Source: Roseburia sp.
Lineage (GTDB): Bacteria > Bacillota > Clostridia > Oscillospirales > Ruminococcaceae
Reading direction: 5' to 3'
Assembly: GCA_023666265.1 (NCBI GenBank)
Contig: JAMPCH010000002.1
Coordinates: 1 to 64,000 of the forward strand
Length of the DNA: 64,000 nt
A program made the position numbers and the translations under genes. The notes under the pieces were generated by a model. That model saw only the letters and a program-made list of their open reading frames with translations. It was not told the DNA's origin and made no database searches. This document shows positions 7,505 through 16,143 of this stretch, in pieces (position 1 is the stretch's first letter; each line of letters starts with the position of its first letter).

Positions 7505-8551
7505 TCACCGCTCCTTCATCTCGGCGAAAAAAGCCGAACGCTCGGCGATAAAGCTCCATTGACGACGCATATAGACCGTAAGCGGCTCGGTGAGCGCCCG
7601 ATAATCCTCATAGATCGCGGCGATCCCGTCGTCATAGCGGCGGTCGATCGCCGCGACGGCGTGAGCCGCGCTCGCGATCGCGGACGAGATCCCCTCGCCC
7701 ATCGGGTTTAAAAAGCCCGCCGCCTCCCCGGCGAAAAGGACGCGCCCCGCGCCGTATTCGATCGGACAGCCGGGATAAACGCGCGGCATGACCCATTTTT
7801 CGCTCCTGACCCGCTCCTCGATCGCGAGCGCGTAATTCTCCTCTAAAAAGGCGAAAAAACGGTTCAGATAAAGCGGGAGGCGCTTCGCCTCCCGACCCGC
7901 GACCCCGAGGATCAGGAAGCGATCCTTAACGTTGAACCACGCGTCGTATTCCGACAGCGCGGGCTGTAAAAACGCGTAAAAATAACGAGGGTCGAGATTG
8001 ATCGAGCCGTGACAAAAGACCTGAAGCGTGGAGATCAGTTCGCGACCCGCCCCGAGAAGCCCCTTCCGAAGCGCGCCCGCCGCGCCCTCACAGTTCAGCA
8101 CGTAACGCGCCGTCTCCGTCCTTTTCGCCGCTCCGCCAAAGGTCACCTTAACATATTCGTCCGAGAAGTAGTCCTCCGCCTCCTCGACGGATAAAACGGG
8201 CGTCTCCTCTAAAAGCTCCGCGCCGCTCTCCGCCGCCTTGAGCGCGAGCGTCCAGTCGAGGTCGCTCCGCCAGATATTGACCCCCGCCTGTTCAAACGTT
8301 TCGGTTCTTCCGCCTTCGTCGGTGAGGATCATTCCGCGGCTCTCGTTCGGCTCACAAAGGGCGAAGGGCGGGACTTCGCCGAAGTAGCGCTCGATCAGCT
8401 CGACCGAGCGGCGGATCAGTACGCCCGAACAGGATTTATTCCGAGGGAGCGCGAAGCGTTCCGCGAGAAGCACCTTCCGCCCGCGCTCCGCGAGGAGCTT
8501 CGCGGCGGTACAGCCCGCGGGACCCGCGCCGACGACGATCACATCATACAT
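7505..8551 (-). CDS. FAD-dependent oxidoreductase, geranylgeranyl reductase-like
   Basis: 348-residue flavoprotein. MYDVIVVGAGPAGCTAAKLL is the FAD-binding GxGxxG site and RNKSCSGVL matches the second motif of the geranylgeranyl reductase/FixC group. VLFAGEAAGFLNPMGEGIS is the C-terminal FAD motif of the same group. In bacteria such proteins reduce isoprenoid chains or act on unknown lipids; the substrate here is not known. It is not clearly in an operon: the polyamine operon promoter lies downstream of it and 140 bp separate it from the small gene upstream. No clear promoter or terminator was found for it. Confidence 0.82.
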   Translation of the reverse strand: MYDVIVVGAGPAGCTAAKLLAERGRKVLLAERFALPRNKSCSGVLIRRSVELIERYFGEVPPFALCEPNESRGMILTDEGGRTETFEQAGVNIWRSDLDWTLALKAAESGAELLEETPVLSVEEAEDYFSDEYVKVTFGGAAKRTETARYVLNCEGAAGALRKGLLGAGRELISTLQVFCHGSINLDPRYFYAFLQPALSEYDAWFNVKDRFLILGVAGREAKRLPLYLNRFFAFLEENYALAIEERVRSEKWVMPRVYPGCPIEYGAGRVLFAGEAAGFLNPMGEGISSAIASAAHAVAAIDRRYDDGIAAIYEDYRALTEPLTVYMRRQWSFIAERSAFFAEMKER

Positions 8552-8694
8552 AACGACGACCCAGCCTTTCCGTTACGGGAACATATTTCCCCCAAAACAC
8601 CATTTTACGTCCGAATAAAAACTCCATTAGCCCTACCCCTCATTCCTTTTAAAAAATGAGAAGTAAGGCGAAAAAGCGATGATCCGATCCATGA

Positions 8695-8886
8695 TCACGC
8701 CCGAACGTCGAGCACCATACCCTTCCCGTCGGGCGAAGGCGCGGACAGCATATCGAGCAGCTCCGCGTTCGCGGCTTCCTGAGAATCCATCACGTTTTTG
8801 AGCATTCCCGTTGAAAAGCTCGCCTGAATATTCTGTTGCGCCATTGTCATGGACAACTGCGCGATGTAGCCGGTCAAACCTTCCAT
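8695..8886 (-). CDS. YjfB family small protein (putative motility protein)
   Basis: 63 residues: MEGLTGYIAQLSMTMAQQNI and so on, with the MKNVMD-like segment MLKNVMDSQEAANAELLDML. It resembles Bacillus YjfB in length and in the repeated Ser-Met/Gln pattern. ATG 8886 follows AAAGGAAG. A strong promoter (8933-8961) drives it alone. The family is labelled a putative motility protein, but its biochemical role is unknown and no flagellar gene is in the window. Confidence 0.7.
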   Translation of the reverse strand: MEGLTGYIAQLSMTMAQQNIQASFSTGMLKNVMDSQEAANAELLDMLSAPSPDGKGMVLDVRA

Positions 8887-8932
8887 AAAGCGATCTTCCT
8901 TTCTAAATAGAATACAGTCTCCGACTACTCTC

Positions 8933-8961
8933 ATTATAGCCCAAAGCGCACGCCTTCACAA
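8933..8961 (-). promoter_or_regulatory. Promoter of the YjfB-like gene
   Basis: Minus strand -35 TTGTGA (8956-8961), 17 bp, -10 TATAAT (8933-8938). Confidence 0.8.
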
Positions 8962-9021
8962 GAGGAAAAATCAACAAAAATAGTCTCGCCGTTTTGGTGA
9001 AGATCACAAGCTTATCGGGAC

Positions 9022-9050
9022 TTGTACGATCGGGCGGGAGCGGCTATAAT
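9022..9050 (+). promoter_or_regulatory. Promoter of the ECF sigma factor operon
   Basis: -35 TTGTAC (9022-9027), 17 bp, -10 TATAAT (9045-9050). It is of the housekeeping type, so the sigma factor is not obviously under its own control here. Confidence 0.7.
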
Positions 9051-9172
9051 GAAATAAGCGAAAAAAATTTTTTCGGAGGTGTGACAAAACGCCTAGCTGA
9101 ATTGTCTTATCATCGGAGGCGAAAAAACCCGGGATTTCGCCTCAAGACCGAAGGAGCGGAGGTGACGTGGGC

Positions 9173-9628
9173 TTGACGAACGAGGAGCTGACCAAATATG
9201 TCCGACTGTTCCACGGAACAGTCTTTCGCCTCGCGTTCAGCTACGTCCACGAGCGGGCGGAGGCGGAGGACGTCTGTCAGGACGCCTTCCTAAAGCTGAT
9301 GAGCTATCGCGGGCGTTTTGAAACGCCCGAGAACGCGAAAGCGTGGCTGATCCGCGTGACGATCAATCTCTCCAAGAATACCCTTCGGTCGGGGCGCTTT
9401 ACGCGCCGCGCCGACGCGGACGAAAATCTAATGTCGAGCGACGGCGAACACCGCGAGCTTTATGAGGCGGTCTTATCGCTCCCGCCCGCTTATCGCGCCG
9501 CGATCCACCTCCATTATTACGAGGGCTACTCGGTGAAGGAGATCGCGCGGATCACGGGTTCGTCGGTGACCGCCGTCACCTCGCGGCTCGAAAGGGCTCG
9601 GAAAAAGCTGAAAGCATTACTGGAATAA
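9173..9628 (+). CDS. ECF-type RNA polymerase sigma factor
   Basis: 151-residue sigma-70 family factor. Region 2 (LFHGTVFRLAFSYVHERAEAEDVCQDAFLKL) is followed by AWLIRVTINL. Region 4 is a helix-turn-helix (YRAAIHLHYYEGYSVKEIARITGSSVTAVTSRLERARKKL region). The TTG at 9173 is preferred because GGAGGTGA ends 7 bases upstream; a GTG at 9167 is too close to it. The next gene, 26 bases on, encodes a single-span membrane protein of anti-sigma type, giving the usual sigma/anti-sigma pair. Target genes are unknown. Confidence 0.92.
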   Translation: MTNEELTKYVRLFHGTVFRLAFSYVHERAEAEDVCQDAFLKLMSYRGRFETPENAKAWLIRVTINLSKNTLRSGRFTRRADADENLMSSDGEHRELYEAVLSLPPAYRAAIHLHYYEGYSVKEIARITGSSVTAVTSRLERARKKLKALLE

Positions 9629-9654
9629 AGGCAGTTTAGAGAGGAGCCGAAGGC

Positions 9655-10695
9655 ATGAAAAACGAATACAGAGCGCTCTTTGACGGGATCGCGCCCGTTC
9701 AGAGCGACGAGGAATTGCTTCGGGCGATCCTCGAAGGAAAGGACGAAAAAATGAATAAAACAAAAAGATCGGGAAAAAAGGCAATACTGATCGCGGCGGC
9801 GGTCGCCGCCGTTCTCGGGACGACGGCGGTCGGCGCGGGCGCGGCTTTTGACTGGGATCTCGCGGCGGCGTTTGAGGGATTTTTCCGAAATCGGAGCGAT
9901 TCCTACGGTGAGAACCCGGACGCGCGGGTCGACTTTACGTGGATCGGGCATGAGATCGGCGAAAGCTACGTCGGCGAGGGATATACCCTGACGATCGACG
10001 GCGCGGTCGCCGACGAGAACAGCGCGTACTTTTATTATACGCTCTCCTTCGGCGAGGATTTCCCCTATGATTACGCCCACGAGAACGTCTATGAGATGGG
10101 GACGGGAAAATTCGACTGGGTGGTCGACCTGAATACCATCAAGCTGATCGCGGACGGCGAACCGCTCAATGTCGGCGTATCCGTCAGCGGCTCGGATTGT
10201 AAGTGGCTCGACGAAAAGACCGTCCAAGGCGCTTTCAGCGTATCCTCAAGCGAAGCGCCGCTCATCGACCGCGCGCTCACGCTGACGGTCGGTGGACTTT
10301 ATCGCTCGGAGTGGAAGAAGGAGGAAACGGAAACGATCGACTGCGACCTTTCGGCGGAGCTGTACTTTGACGGGGACTTGGTCTATCCCGCCGTCACGAT
10401 AACGCCGAACGCGCCGATCGCGACGGCGGACGGGAGCGGGACGGTCGAAACGCTGACGGTCTCGACCTTCTCGGCGGAATACACGCTGAGCGGCGAGCTG
10501 GATTTCGCCGACCCCGCGCTCTACTACTTCGTCCTGACCTTAAAGGACGGATCGACCGTCGAGATAAACGACTTGATGAGCACCCTGAACGACGGGAAGA
10601 TCTTGTCGCACGTCAACTTCCTTTATCCGATCGACCCCGCCGAGGTGGCGAGCGCCCGGATCGGGGAGACGGTGGTTGAGGTTATGGAGGGGTAA
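9655..10695 (+). CDS. DUF4179-type membrane protein, probable anti-sigma factor
   Basis: 346 residues. A short cytoplasmic part (residues 1-42) that could bind the sigma factor is followed by one membrane helix (AILIAAAVAAVLGTTAVGAGAAF, about 43-65). A large extracellular part of beta-rich character follows, with FTWIGHEIGESYVGEGYTL and a repeated negative charge bias. This is the layout of DUF4179 proteins found next to ECF factors in Clostridia. It has GAGAGGAG upstream and shares the operon with the sigma factor. What it senses is unknown. Confidence 0.8.
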   Translation: MKNEYRALFDGIAPVQSDEELLRAILEGKDEKMNKTKRSGKKAILIAAAVAAVLGTTAVGAGAAFDWDLAAAFEGFFRNRSDSYGENPDARVDFTWIGHEIGESYVGEGYTLTIDGAVADENSAYFYYTLSFGEDFPYDYAHENVYEMGTGKFDWVVDLNTIKLIADGEPLNVGVSVSGSDCKWLDEKTVQGAFSVSSSEAPLIDRALTLTVGGLYRSEWKKEETETIDCDLSAELYFDGDLVYPAVTITPNAPIATADGSGTVETLTVSTFSAEYTLSGELDFADPALYYFVLTLKDGSTVEINDLMSTLNDGKILSHVNFLYPIDPAEVASARIGETVVEVMEG

Positions 10696-10756
10696 AAAGC
10701 GGAAACGACTCTTACCCCTTACGGCAAGACGGCTAAACGGATCATTTTAACAGAAA

Positions 10757-10800
10757 AACGCTCTCCCTCGGGTTTAATCCGAGGGAGAGCGTTTTTGTTT
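10757..10800. terminator. Bidirectional terminator
   Basis: AACGCTCTCCCTCGG and CCGAGGGAGAGCGTT form a 15 bp stem with T runs on both sides. It ends the sigma/anti-sigma operon and also faces the minus-strand gene at 10845. Confidence 0.92.
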
Positions 10801-10844
10801 TCATTAGACCTCCTCGGGAGCATTTCGGAAGTTTCCGAGGCGGT

Positions 10845-11105
10845 CTATTTTAACACCCGACGAAGGAGCGTAAAAACCAGCCCCGGGACACAGCCCCAGT
10901 CCAGAAAAAAGCCGATCCAAAACAGACCGATCAGGCGATTATCCGGGAAAAGCAGAAACGCCGCAATCGCCGTGATTCCGGGAAGCAGAGGGATCCACGA
11001 ACAGAATTTTTCTTTTTTGATATACGTTATGTAGAACGCCCTCCAGTTGAGCAGGATCAGCCACAGCCCGACAGCGCCCAAAACAACCGACAGGAGATAA
11101 CGCAT
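10845..11105 (-). CDS. Small membrane protein of unknown function
   Basis: 86 residues, with three hydrophobic segments: LLSVVLGAVGLWLILL (4-19), WIPLLPGITAIAAFLLF (about 37-53) and LIGLFWIGFFLDWGCVPGL (about 58-77). The start at 11105 has GGAGAAAGGAG upstream. It follows the trkH gene by 27 bases on the same strand, so it may be co-transcribed with the potassium uptake genes. I do not recognise a family; small three-helix immunity proteins are one possible resemblance, but nothing nearby supports that. Confidence 0.7.
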   Translation of the reverse strand: MRYLLSVVLGAVGLWLILLNWRAFYITYIKKEKFCSWIPLLPGITAIAAFLLFPDNRLIGLFWIGFFLDWGCVPGLVFTLLRRVLK

Positions 11106-11132
11106 TTTCTTCTCCTTTCTCCTTCTCCGACC

Positions 11133-12569
11133 CTACTTCTTCCAAGTCGACGGCGTAAACAGCAGGAGCATCGGGAACAGCTCGAGCCGCCCCGCCAGCA
11201 TATCGAAGATCAGGACGAGCTTAGACAGCGGGGAGAAAAAGCCGAAATTCTCCGTCGGTCCGACGAGCGCGAGACCCGGACCGATATTGTTGACGGCGGC
11301 GGTTACGGCGGTGAAATTGGTGATCAGATCGCGGTTATCAAAGGAGACGAGGATCACCGATACCGTAAAAACGAGGAGATACGCGACCATGTACACATTC
11401 ACCGAGCGGACGACCTCATGCTCGATCGGGCGGCCGTTCAGCTTGATCTTTTTTACCTGCTTCGGGTGGACGAGCGCCTGAAGCTCCTTCGCCATACTCT
11501 TAAAAAGGATCATGATCCGCGAGACCTTGATCCCCCCGCCCGTACTCCCCGCGCAAGCGCCGATAAACATGATCGCGACGAGGATCGTTTGGGAAAATTC
11601 CGGCCAGAGGTTAAAGTCGGCGGTACTAAAGCCCGTCGTCGAGATCAGCGAGGCGACCGTAAACGAGGAATCGAGGAGCGCCGCTTCCAGTGAGGGATAC
11701 ATACCCCGGATATTGAGCGTGATCATCACGATCGCCGAGACGACGATCAGAAAAAAGGCGCGGAACTCGGCGTTAAACGCCTCCTTGAACTTACGGCTCA
11801 CCAAAAAGAAGTAGGAATTAAAATTGATCGAAAAAAGGATCATAAAGACCGTCACGACGACCCGAAGGTAGGGCGAGAAAGAACCCATACTCGTATTATA
11901 GATCCCAAAACCGCCTGTCCCCGCCGTCGCGAAGGCGGTATTCAGCGCCTCAAAGACCGTCATCCTCCCCAAGAGGAGGAGAAGGAACTCCGCGACCGTT
12001 AAAACGAAGTAGATCGCGTAAAGGAGGATCGCCGTCGTCTTGACCTTAGGGACGAGCTTACTGACCGAGGGACCCGGGCTCTCCGCCTTCATAATGTGAA
12101 GGTTTTGTCCCCCCGAGAGCGAGAGGAACGCCATAATAAAGACGAGTACCCCCATCCCGCCGACCCAGTGGGTAAAGCTCCGCCAGAGGATCAGCGACTT
12201 CGGGAGGCTCTCAACGTCCGATAGGATACTCGCCCCCGTCGTCGTAAAGCCGCTCACGGTCTCAAAGACCGCGTCGATAAACGAAGGGATCTCGCCCGAG
12301 AGAAAAAACGGGAGCGCACCGAAAAGACTGAGAACGATCCAGCTCAGCGAAACGATCACAAAGCCCTCGCGCGAAAAGAGATGCTTATTGACGGGCTTTT
12401 TGATCACCGTCAGCGGAACCCCGAAAAGGAGACAGATCGCCGCCGAGATCAGAAGGGCGAAAAGCACGCCTTCCCCAAAAATAAGCGCCGCGACAAACGG
12501 GATCGACATAAAGATCGCCTCAAAGATCAAGATCCAGCCGAGAATATACGAAATCATCCTGAAATTCAT
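11133..12569 (-). CDS. trkH: TrkH/KtrB-type potassium uptake channel subunit
   Basis: 478-residue membrane protein with about ten helices. The four selectivity-filter-like loops are visible: SGFTTTGAS, FATAGTGGFGIYN, LISTTGFSTADF, and VNNIGPGLALVGP, and FIGACAGSTGGGIK is the classic TrkH signature. It moves K+ together with the NAD-binding TrkA encoded immediately upstream. LFPMLLLFTPSTWKK is the usual C-terminus. Confidence 0.96.
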   Translation of the reverse strand: MNFRMISYILGWILIFEAIFMSIPFVAALIFGEGVLFALLISAAICLLFGVPLTVIKKPVNKHLFSREGFVIVSLSWIVLSLFGALPFFLSGEIPSFIDAVFETVSGFTTTGASILSDVESLPKSLILWRSFTHWVGGMGVLVFIMAFLSLSGGQNLHIMKAESPGPSVSKLVPKVKTTAILLYAIYFVLTVAEFLLLLLGRMTVFEALNTAFATAGTGGFGIYNTSMGSFSPYLRVVVTVFMILFSINFNSYFFLVSRKFKEAFNAEFRAFFLIVVSAIVMITLNIRGMYPSLEAALLDSSFTVASLISTTGFSTADFNLWPEFSQTILVAIMFIGACAGSTGGGIKVSRIMILFKSMAKELQALVHPKQVKKIKLNGRPIEHEVVRSVNVYMVAYLLVFTVSVILVSFDNRDLITNFTAVTAAVNNIGPGLALVGPTENFGFFSPLSKLVLIFDMLAGRLELFPMLLLFTPSTWKK

Positions 12570-12592
12570 AATAATGAAGATCCTTTCCGCGC

Positions 12593-13948
12593 TTACTTTA
12601 AGATGTCCGAGATGTCGTGTACCGCGAGGTGGTTCGAGACGATGACGACCGCGTCGCCGACGCGGATCGTATCGTGACCGCGCGGGATAATGACCTTTTT
12701 ATCCCGTAGGATCGCGGCGACAAGTACGCCCTCTTTAAACCGCATCTTCATCAGCGGAACGCCGACGGCGGGCGACTCGTCGCGGATCACGATCTCCGCC
12801 GCCTCGACCTTCCCCTTAATGATACTGTAGAGCGTTTCGACGTTGCTCCCGATGGTGTTTTTCTTCGCGCGGACATAGCGAATGATCGTCGCGGAGGTGA
12901 TATTTTTTGGGTAGATGATCGTGTCGAGGTCGAGATGCTTGATCACATCGCCGAAGTCGATCCGATTGATCTTTGTGATGAGCTTACAGTTCGCCGTGCT
13001 TCGCGCGAAGAGCGAGAGGAGGATATTCTCCTCGTCGAGGTTCGTGAGCGCGACGAAGCCGCCCGCCTTCTCAAGCCCCGCCTCGAGGAGGACGTTTTGG
13101 TCGGACGCGTCGCCGTTGATGACCACCGCGTCGTCGAGGAGGGCGCAAAGCTCTTCGCACCGCCGCGCGTCCTTCTCGATGATCTTGACCGAGATCCCCG
13201 CTTTGAGAAGGAGCGTGCTTAGGTATTGACCGATCTCGCCGCAGCCGACGATCATCACGTCGCGGACGGAATTTGTCTTATATTTGATCTTACGGAAGAA
13301 GTCGTTCGCCTTTCGCGGCGCGGCGATAATGGAAATGATGTCCTTCTCGGCGAAGACGAAGTCGCCGTAGGCGATATAAACGTCGTCGCCGCGCTCGATC
13401 GTACATACCAGCACGTCACAGGAGAGCTTCGTCGTGATCTCCTTGACGGAAAGTCCCGCGAGCGGGCATTTCTCGGGGAGGCGAAACTTTAAAAGCTCGA
13501 CCTTCCCCCGCGCGAAGGTGTCGATCTTCATCGCCGACGGGAAGCGTAAGATCCGCGCGATCTCCGCCGCCGCCGCCTGTTCCGGGTTGATGACCATCGC
13601 GAGACCGAGCTCGTCCTTTAAAAAGGGCGCTTCGCTACTGTACGCGGGGTTACGGACGCGGGCGATCGTCTGACAATTCCCCGTTTTTTTGGCGATTAGG
13701 CAACAAAGCAGGTTCAGCTCGTCCGACCCCGTGACCGCGATCAAGAGGTCGGCGTGGGTGATCCCCGCCTCCTGTTGGGTGAGGTGGGTCGCGCCGTTCC
13801 CGACGACGCCCATCACGTCGTAGCGGTTCATGACCGCGCTGACCTTTTTTGGGTCGAGATCGATCACGGTGATATTATCCCCCTCGTCGTTCAGTTGTTC
13901 GGCGAGTACCTCGCCGACCTTCCCACAGCCCACAATGATGATATTCAA
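12593..13948 (-). CDS. trkA: TrkA potassium uptake regulatory subunit
   Basis: 451-residue cytoplasmic partner of TrkH. Two Rossmann RCK domains are seen: MNIIIVGCGKVGEVLAEQL at the start and VMIVGCGEIGQYLSTLLL near residue 230, each followed by an RCK-C domain. The start is a TTG at 13948 behind GAAGGGGG. A longer frame to 14020 would begin upstream of the transcription start of the promoter at 14012-14040, so it is excluded. It is the first gene of the trkA-trkH unit. Confidence 0.96.
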   Translation of the reverse strand: MNIIIVGCGKVGEVLAEQLNDEGDNITVIDLDPKKVSAVMNRYDVMGVVGNGATHLTQQEAGITHADLLIAVTGSDELNLLCCLIAKKTGNCQTIARVRNPAYSSEAPFLKDELGLAMVINPEQAAAAEIARILRFPSAMKIDTFARGKVELLKFRLPEKCPLAGLSVKEITTKLSCDVLVCTIERGDDVYIAYGDFVFAEKDIISIIAAPRKANDFFRKIKYKTNSVRDVMIVGCGEIGQYLSTLLLKAGISVKIIEKDARRCEELCALLDDAVVINGDASDQNVLLEAGLEKAGGFVALTNLDEENILLSLFARSTANCKLITKINRIDFGDVIKHLDLDTIIYPKNITSATIIRYVRAKKNTIGSNVETLYSIIKGKVEAAEIVIRDESPAVGVPLMKMRFKEGVLVAAILRDKKVIIPRGHDTIRVGDAVVIVSNHLAVHDISDILK

Positions 13949-14011
13949 GCCGCCGCCCCCTTCTCCATAGCGATACGGCGATATAGCCGCCGCCCGCTTT
14001 TTTCGGTATCT

Positions 14012-14040
14012 ATCATACACCTTTTTCGACGAGTTGTCAA
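14012..14040 (-). promoter_or_regulatory. Promoter of trkA-trkH
   Basis: Minus strand -35 TTGACA (14035-14040), 17 bp, -10 TATGAT (14012-14017). Confidence 0.8.
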
Positions 14041-14122
14041 TCCAAAATGGATTTTTTTCCTTTTGACTTTGTATAAATTACGCTTCGCTCGGTCGCTTCG
14101 GCTTATCCCCGATCGATCTGTC

Positions 14123-14156
14123 ACAAAAAGAGCGCTTGCTAAACGGGCGCTCTTTG
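14123..14156 (-). terminator. Terminator after the lipoprotein gene
   Basis: AAAGAGCGC (14127-14135) pairs with GCGCTCTTT (14147-14155); on the minus strand it is followed by TTTTTGTG. It ends the three-gene minus-strand unit that starts at 16866. Confidence 0.8.
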
Positions 14157-14237
14157 ATGTTTTATCGTTTTTAAAAATATTTTTTGGGAAGGAGACAAAG
14201 CCCGCGAGTCGATTTTGACGATTCGATACCCCGCTCT

Positions 14238-15176
14238 TTATCCCAAAGCAAGCAGCTTTTTGTTGATCCTCGACATCACTTCCGTATAATATAACAGCTC
14301 TGCCTCGGACAGATCGTCATCGCCGATCTCGTCCAGCTTATCCGCCATCTCGGAATATTTTTCGAGATATTCGAGATATTGGAGCATTAAACTGAGATCG
14401 GAAGGATTTTCGGCGTATGCCGTCATGATCTTACAATATTCGTCAAAGAAGGCTTCGTAGCTGTCCATCGCCTCTTTAAACTCGGGGCGGATACCGTTTG
14501 AGGAGGCGGTCGTTTCCGTTGTACCGCTTTGAGGAGTATCGGCTAAAGCCGTCGTTGTTTCGTCGGGCTTATCATCTTCCGTCTCCTCCGCTAATATGCT
14601 GTCCGACTGATTTTCAAACTTAATTTTTTTAGCGGTACAGGAAATTTCAAACTGAAAGGTATCGTTTTTTGATACCTTTATTTTTGTCTCCCCAAAAACC
14701 GTTTCATCATCGGTTTTAGCGAATCGGATCGGATAAGTACCCTCTTTTAATTGAACCGTATACGAATCCGATCCGCCGTGTTCGACCGTACCCTGTAATT
14801 CATCATCTACATAAACTTTTACATCATATCTGCTAAACGCCAAGTTTTCAACACAGTTCACCTTTACATTGACGTTGTATTCGTCGGAAGGTGTTTCCTG
14901 TTGTTTTGTCTCCTGTTCCGGCTCTTTCGTCGTAGTAGCGCTATTCTCCGTTGAAACCGGGCTTGTGGTCGTGACTTTCGTCGTGGTTACTGTTGTGGTT
15001 TCCGTTGTGTTTACCGTCGTGGTTTCCTCCGATGAAACAGGAACACTCTCCGTCAAAACCGAGCTTTGCGTAATGTTGTCATCGGTCGTCACACCTACCG
15101 CCGATTGCCCTTGACAGCCCGAAAGCAATAACAAAACGACCACAGTCGTTACCGTAAACGAAATGAATTTTCGCAT
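14238..15176 (-). CDS. Lipoprotein with Thr-rich linker and DUF6591-like C-terminal module
   Basis: 312 residues. The signal peptide ends in the lipobox LLLLSGC, so it should be lipid-anchored. Residues about 25-95 are a Ser/Thr-rich linker. A beta-rich domain follows (VNCVENLAFSRYDVKVYVDD, EGTYPIRF). The last 88 residues, from SSNGIRPEFKEAMDSYEAFF to NKKLLALG, are helical and differ at only about five positions from the C-terminus of the next upstream gene's product; I believe they belong to DUF6591. The start at 15176 has AAGGAGAAA upstream. It is the last gene of the cluster divergent from the XRE repressor. Function unknown. Confidence 0.82.
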   Translation of the reverse strand: MRKFISFTVTTVVVLLLLSGCQGQSAVGVTTDDNITQSSVLTESVPVSSEETTTVNTTETTTVTTTKVTTTSPVSTENSATTTKEPEQETKQQETPSDEYNVNVKVNCVENLAFSRYDVKVYVDDELQGTVEHGGSDSYTVQLKEGTYPIRFAKTDDETVFGETKIKVSKNDTFQFEISCTAKKIKFENQSDSILAEETEDDKPDETTTALADTPQSGTTETTASSNGIRPEFKEAMDSYEAFFDEYCKIMTAYAENPSDLSLMLQYLEYLEKYSEMADKLDEIGDDDLSEAELLYYTEVMSRINKKLLALG

Positions 15177-15373
15177 AATGTTTCTCCTTACTTTGTCAAT
15201 CCCGCACTGTAATTACGGATTTTCGCAAGCGAAGCTCTCGACCTCCACCGCCCCGGGTATGCGGCATTTTCCCAAACAAGCCGCACGGCAATCACTACGC
15301 GGTATCGCCAAAATGAATTTAGGGAAAGAACCAAAGCCCGCGAGCCGGTTTTGACGATTCGATACCCCGCTCT

Positions 15374-16087
15374 TTATCCCAGAGCGAGCAGCTTTTTGTT
15401 GATCCTCGACATCACCTCCGTATAATATAACAGCTCCGCCTCGGATAGATCATCATCACCGATCTTATCCAACTTTTCCATCATCTCGGAATATTTTTCG
15501 AGATATTCAAGATATTTGAGCATTAAGCTAAGATCGGAAGGGTTATTGGCGTATGCCGTCATGATCTTACAATACTCGTCGAAGAAGGCTTCGTAGCTGT
15601 CCATCGCCTCTTTAAATTCGGGGCGGATACCGTTTGAGGAGTTGGTGTTTGAGGAGTTGGTGTTTGAGGAGTTGGTGTTTGAGGATTTTGCGTTTGTTGT
15701 AACGCTTTTCGCCTTTGACTTCGTCTGAACGGTATACTTTCCGTTGTTGCCTTTAACGAGCGCCGCGACTTTAAACGAATATTTGGTATTCGGGTCAAGT
15801 CCCGTAATTTTATAGGTCGTTTTAGAGACGCTCTTTATCTTTACGTATTTTTCCGCGTCCTTGTCATATTGATAGATCGCGTACTTGTCCGCCCCCGTTA
15901 CTTTACTCCATTTCAGCGTAACGGTCGTTTCTGTTTTTGAAGATACCTTCAGCGTTTTCGGCGCGGCAAGTTTTTCCTCCTTCGCCGCCGAAACGGCAAT
16001 ATTCGCCGCAGGAAGAACAGTCGGCGCGGCGGTAAGCATCATCGCCGCCGCAAGAATTGCCGCAAAAATTCTTTTTTTCATTTTCAT
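15374..16087 (-). CDS. Secreted fibronectin III protein with DUF6591-like C-terminal module
   Basis: 237 residues. The start has a signal peptide (RIFAAILAAAMMLTAAP) with no lipobox, so it is probably released or wall-held by other means. Residues about 40-130 are one fibronectin III domain (VTLKWSKVTGADKYAIYQ, ITGLDPNTKYSFKVAALV). A linker of repeated SSNTN follows (15 bp repeats near 15640-15685), then the same 88-residue helical module as in the next gene. ATG codons at 16087 and 16090 are both possible behind AGAAAGGA. It lies 56 bases after the TM2 gene and is probably co-transcribed. Function unknown. Confidence 0.82.
   Translation of the reverse strand: MKMKKRIFAAILAAAMMLTAAPTVLPAANIAVSAAKEEKLAAPKTLKVSSKTETTVTLKWSKVTGADKYAIYQYDKDAEKYVKIKSVSKTTYKITGLDPNTKYSFKVAALVKGNNGKYTVQTKSKAKSVTTNAKSSNTNSSNTNSSNTNSSNGIRPEFKEAMDSYEAFFDEYCKIMTAYANNPSDLSLMLKYLEYLEKYSEMMEKLDKIGDDDLSEAELLYYTEVMSRINKKLLALG
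15638..15686. repeat. 15 bp tandem repeat coding for SSNTN linker
   Basis: GTTGGTGTTTGAGGA is repeated about three times in frame. It encodes an Asn/Ser/Thr linker between the fibronectin domain and the C-terminal module and is prone to length change by slippage. Confidence 0.85.
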
Positions 16088-16143
16088 CATAGTTCCTTTC
16101 TTCAAATGATTTTTTAAACAATGTTCCCGCCGTGGGAACGAGT

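Noticed and set aside
9526..10227. 233-codon minus-strand ORF
   Set aside because: Antisense to the sigma factor and anti-sigma genes; no family features.
15638..15686. Possible CRISPR or iteron repeats
   Set aside because: 15 bp repeats without spacers, in frame and coding for a linker.
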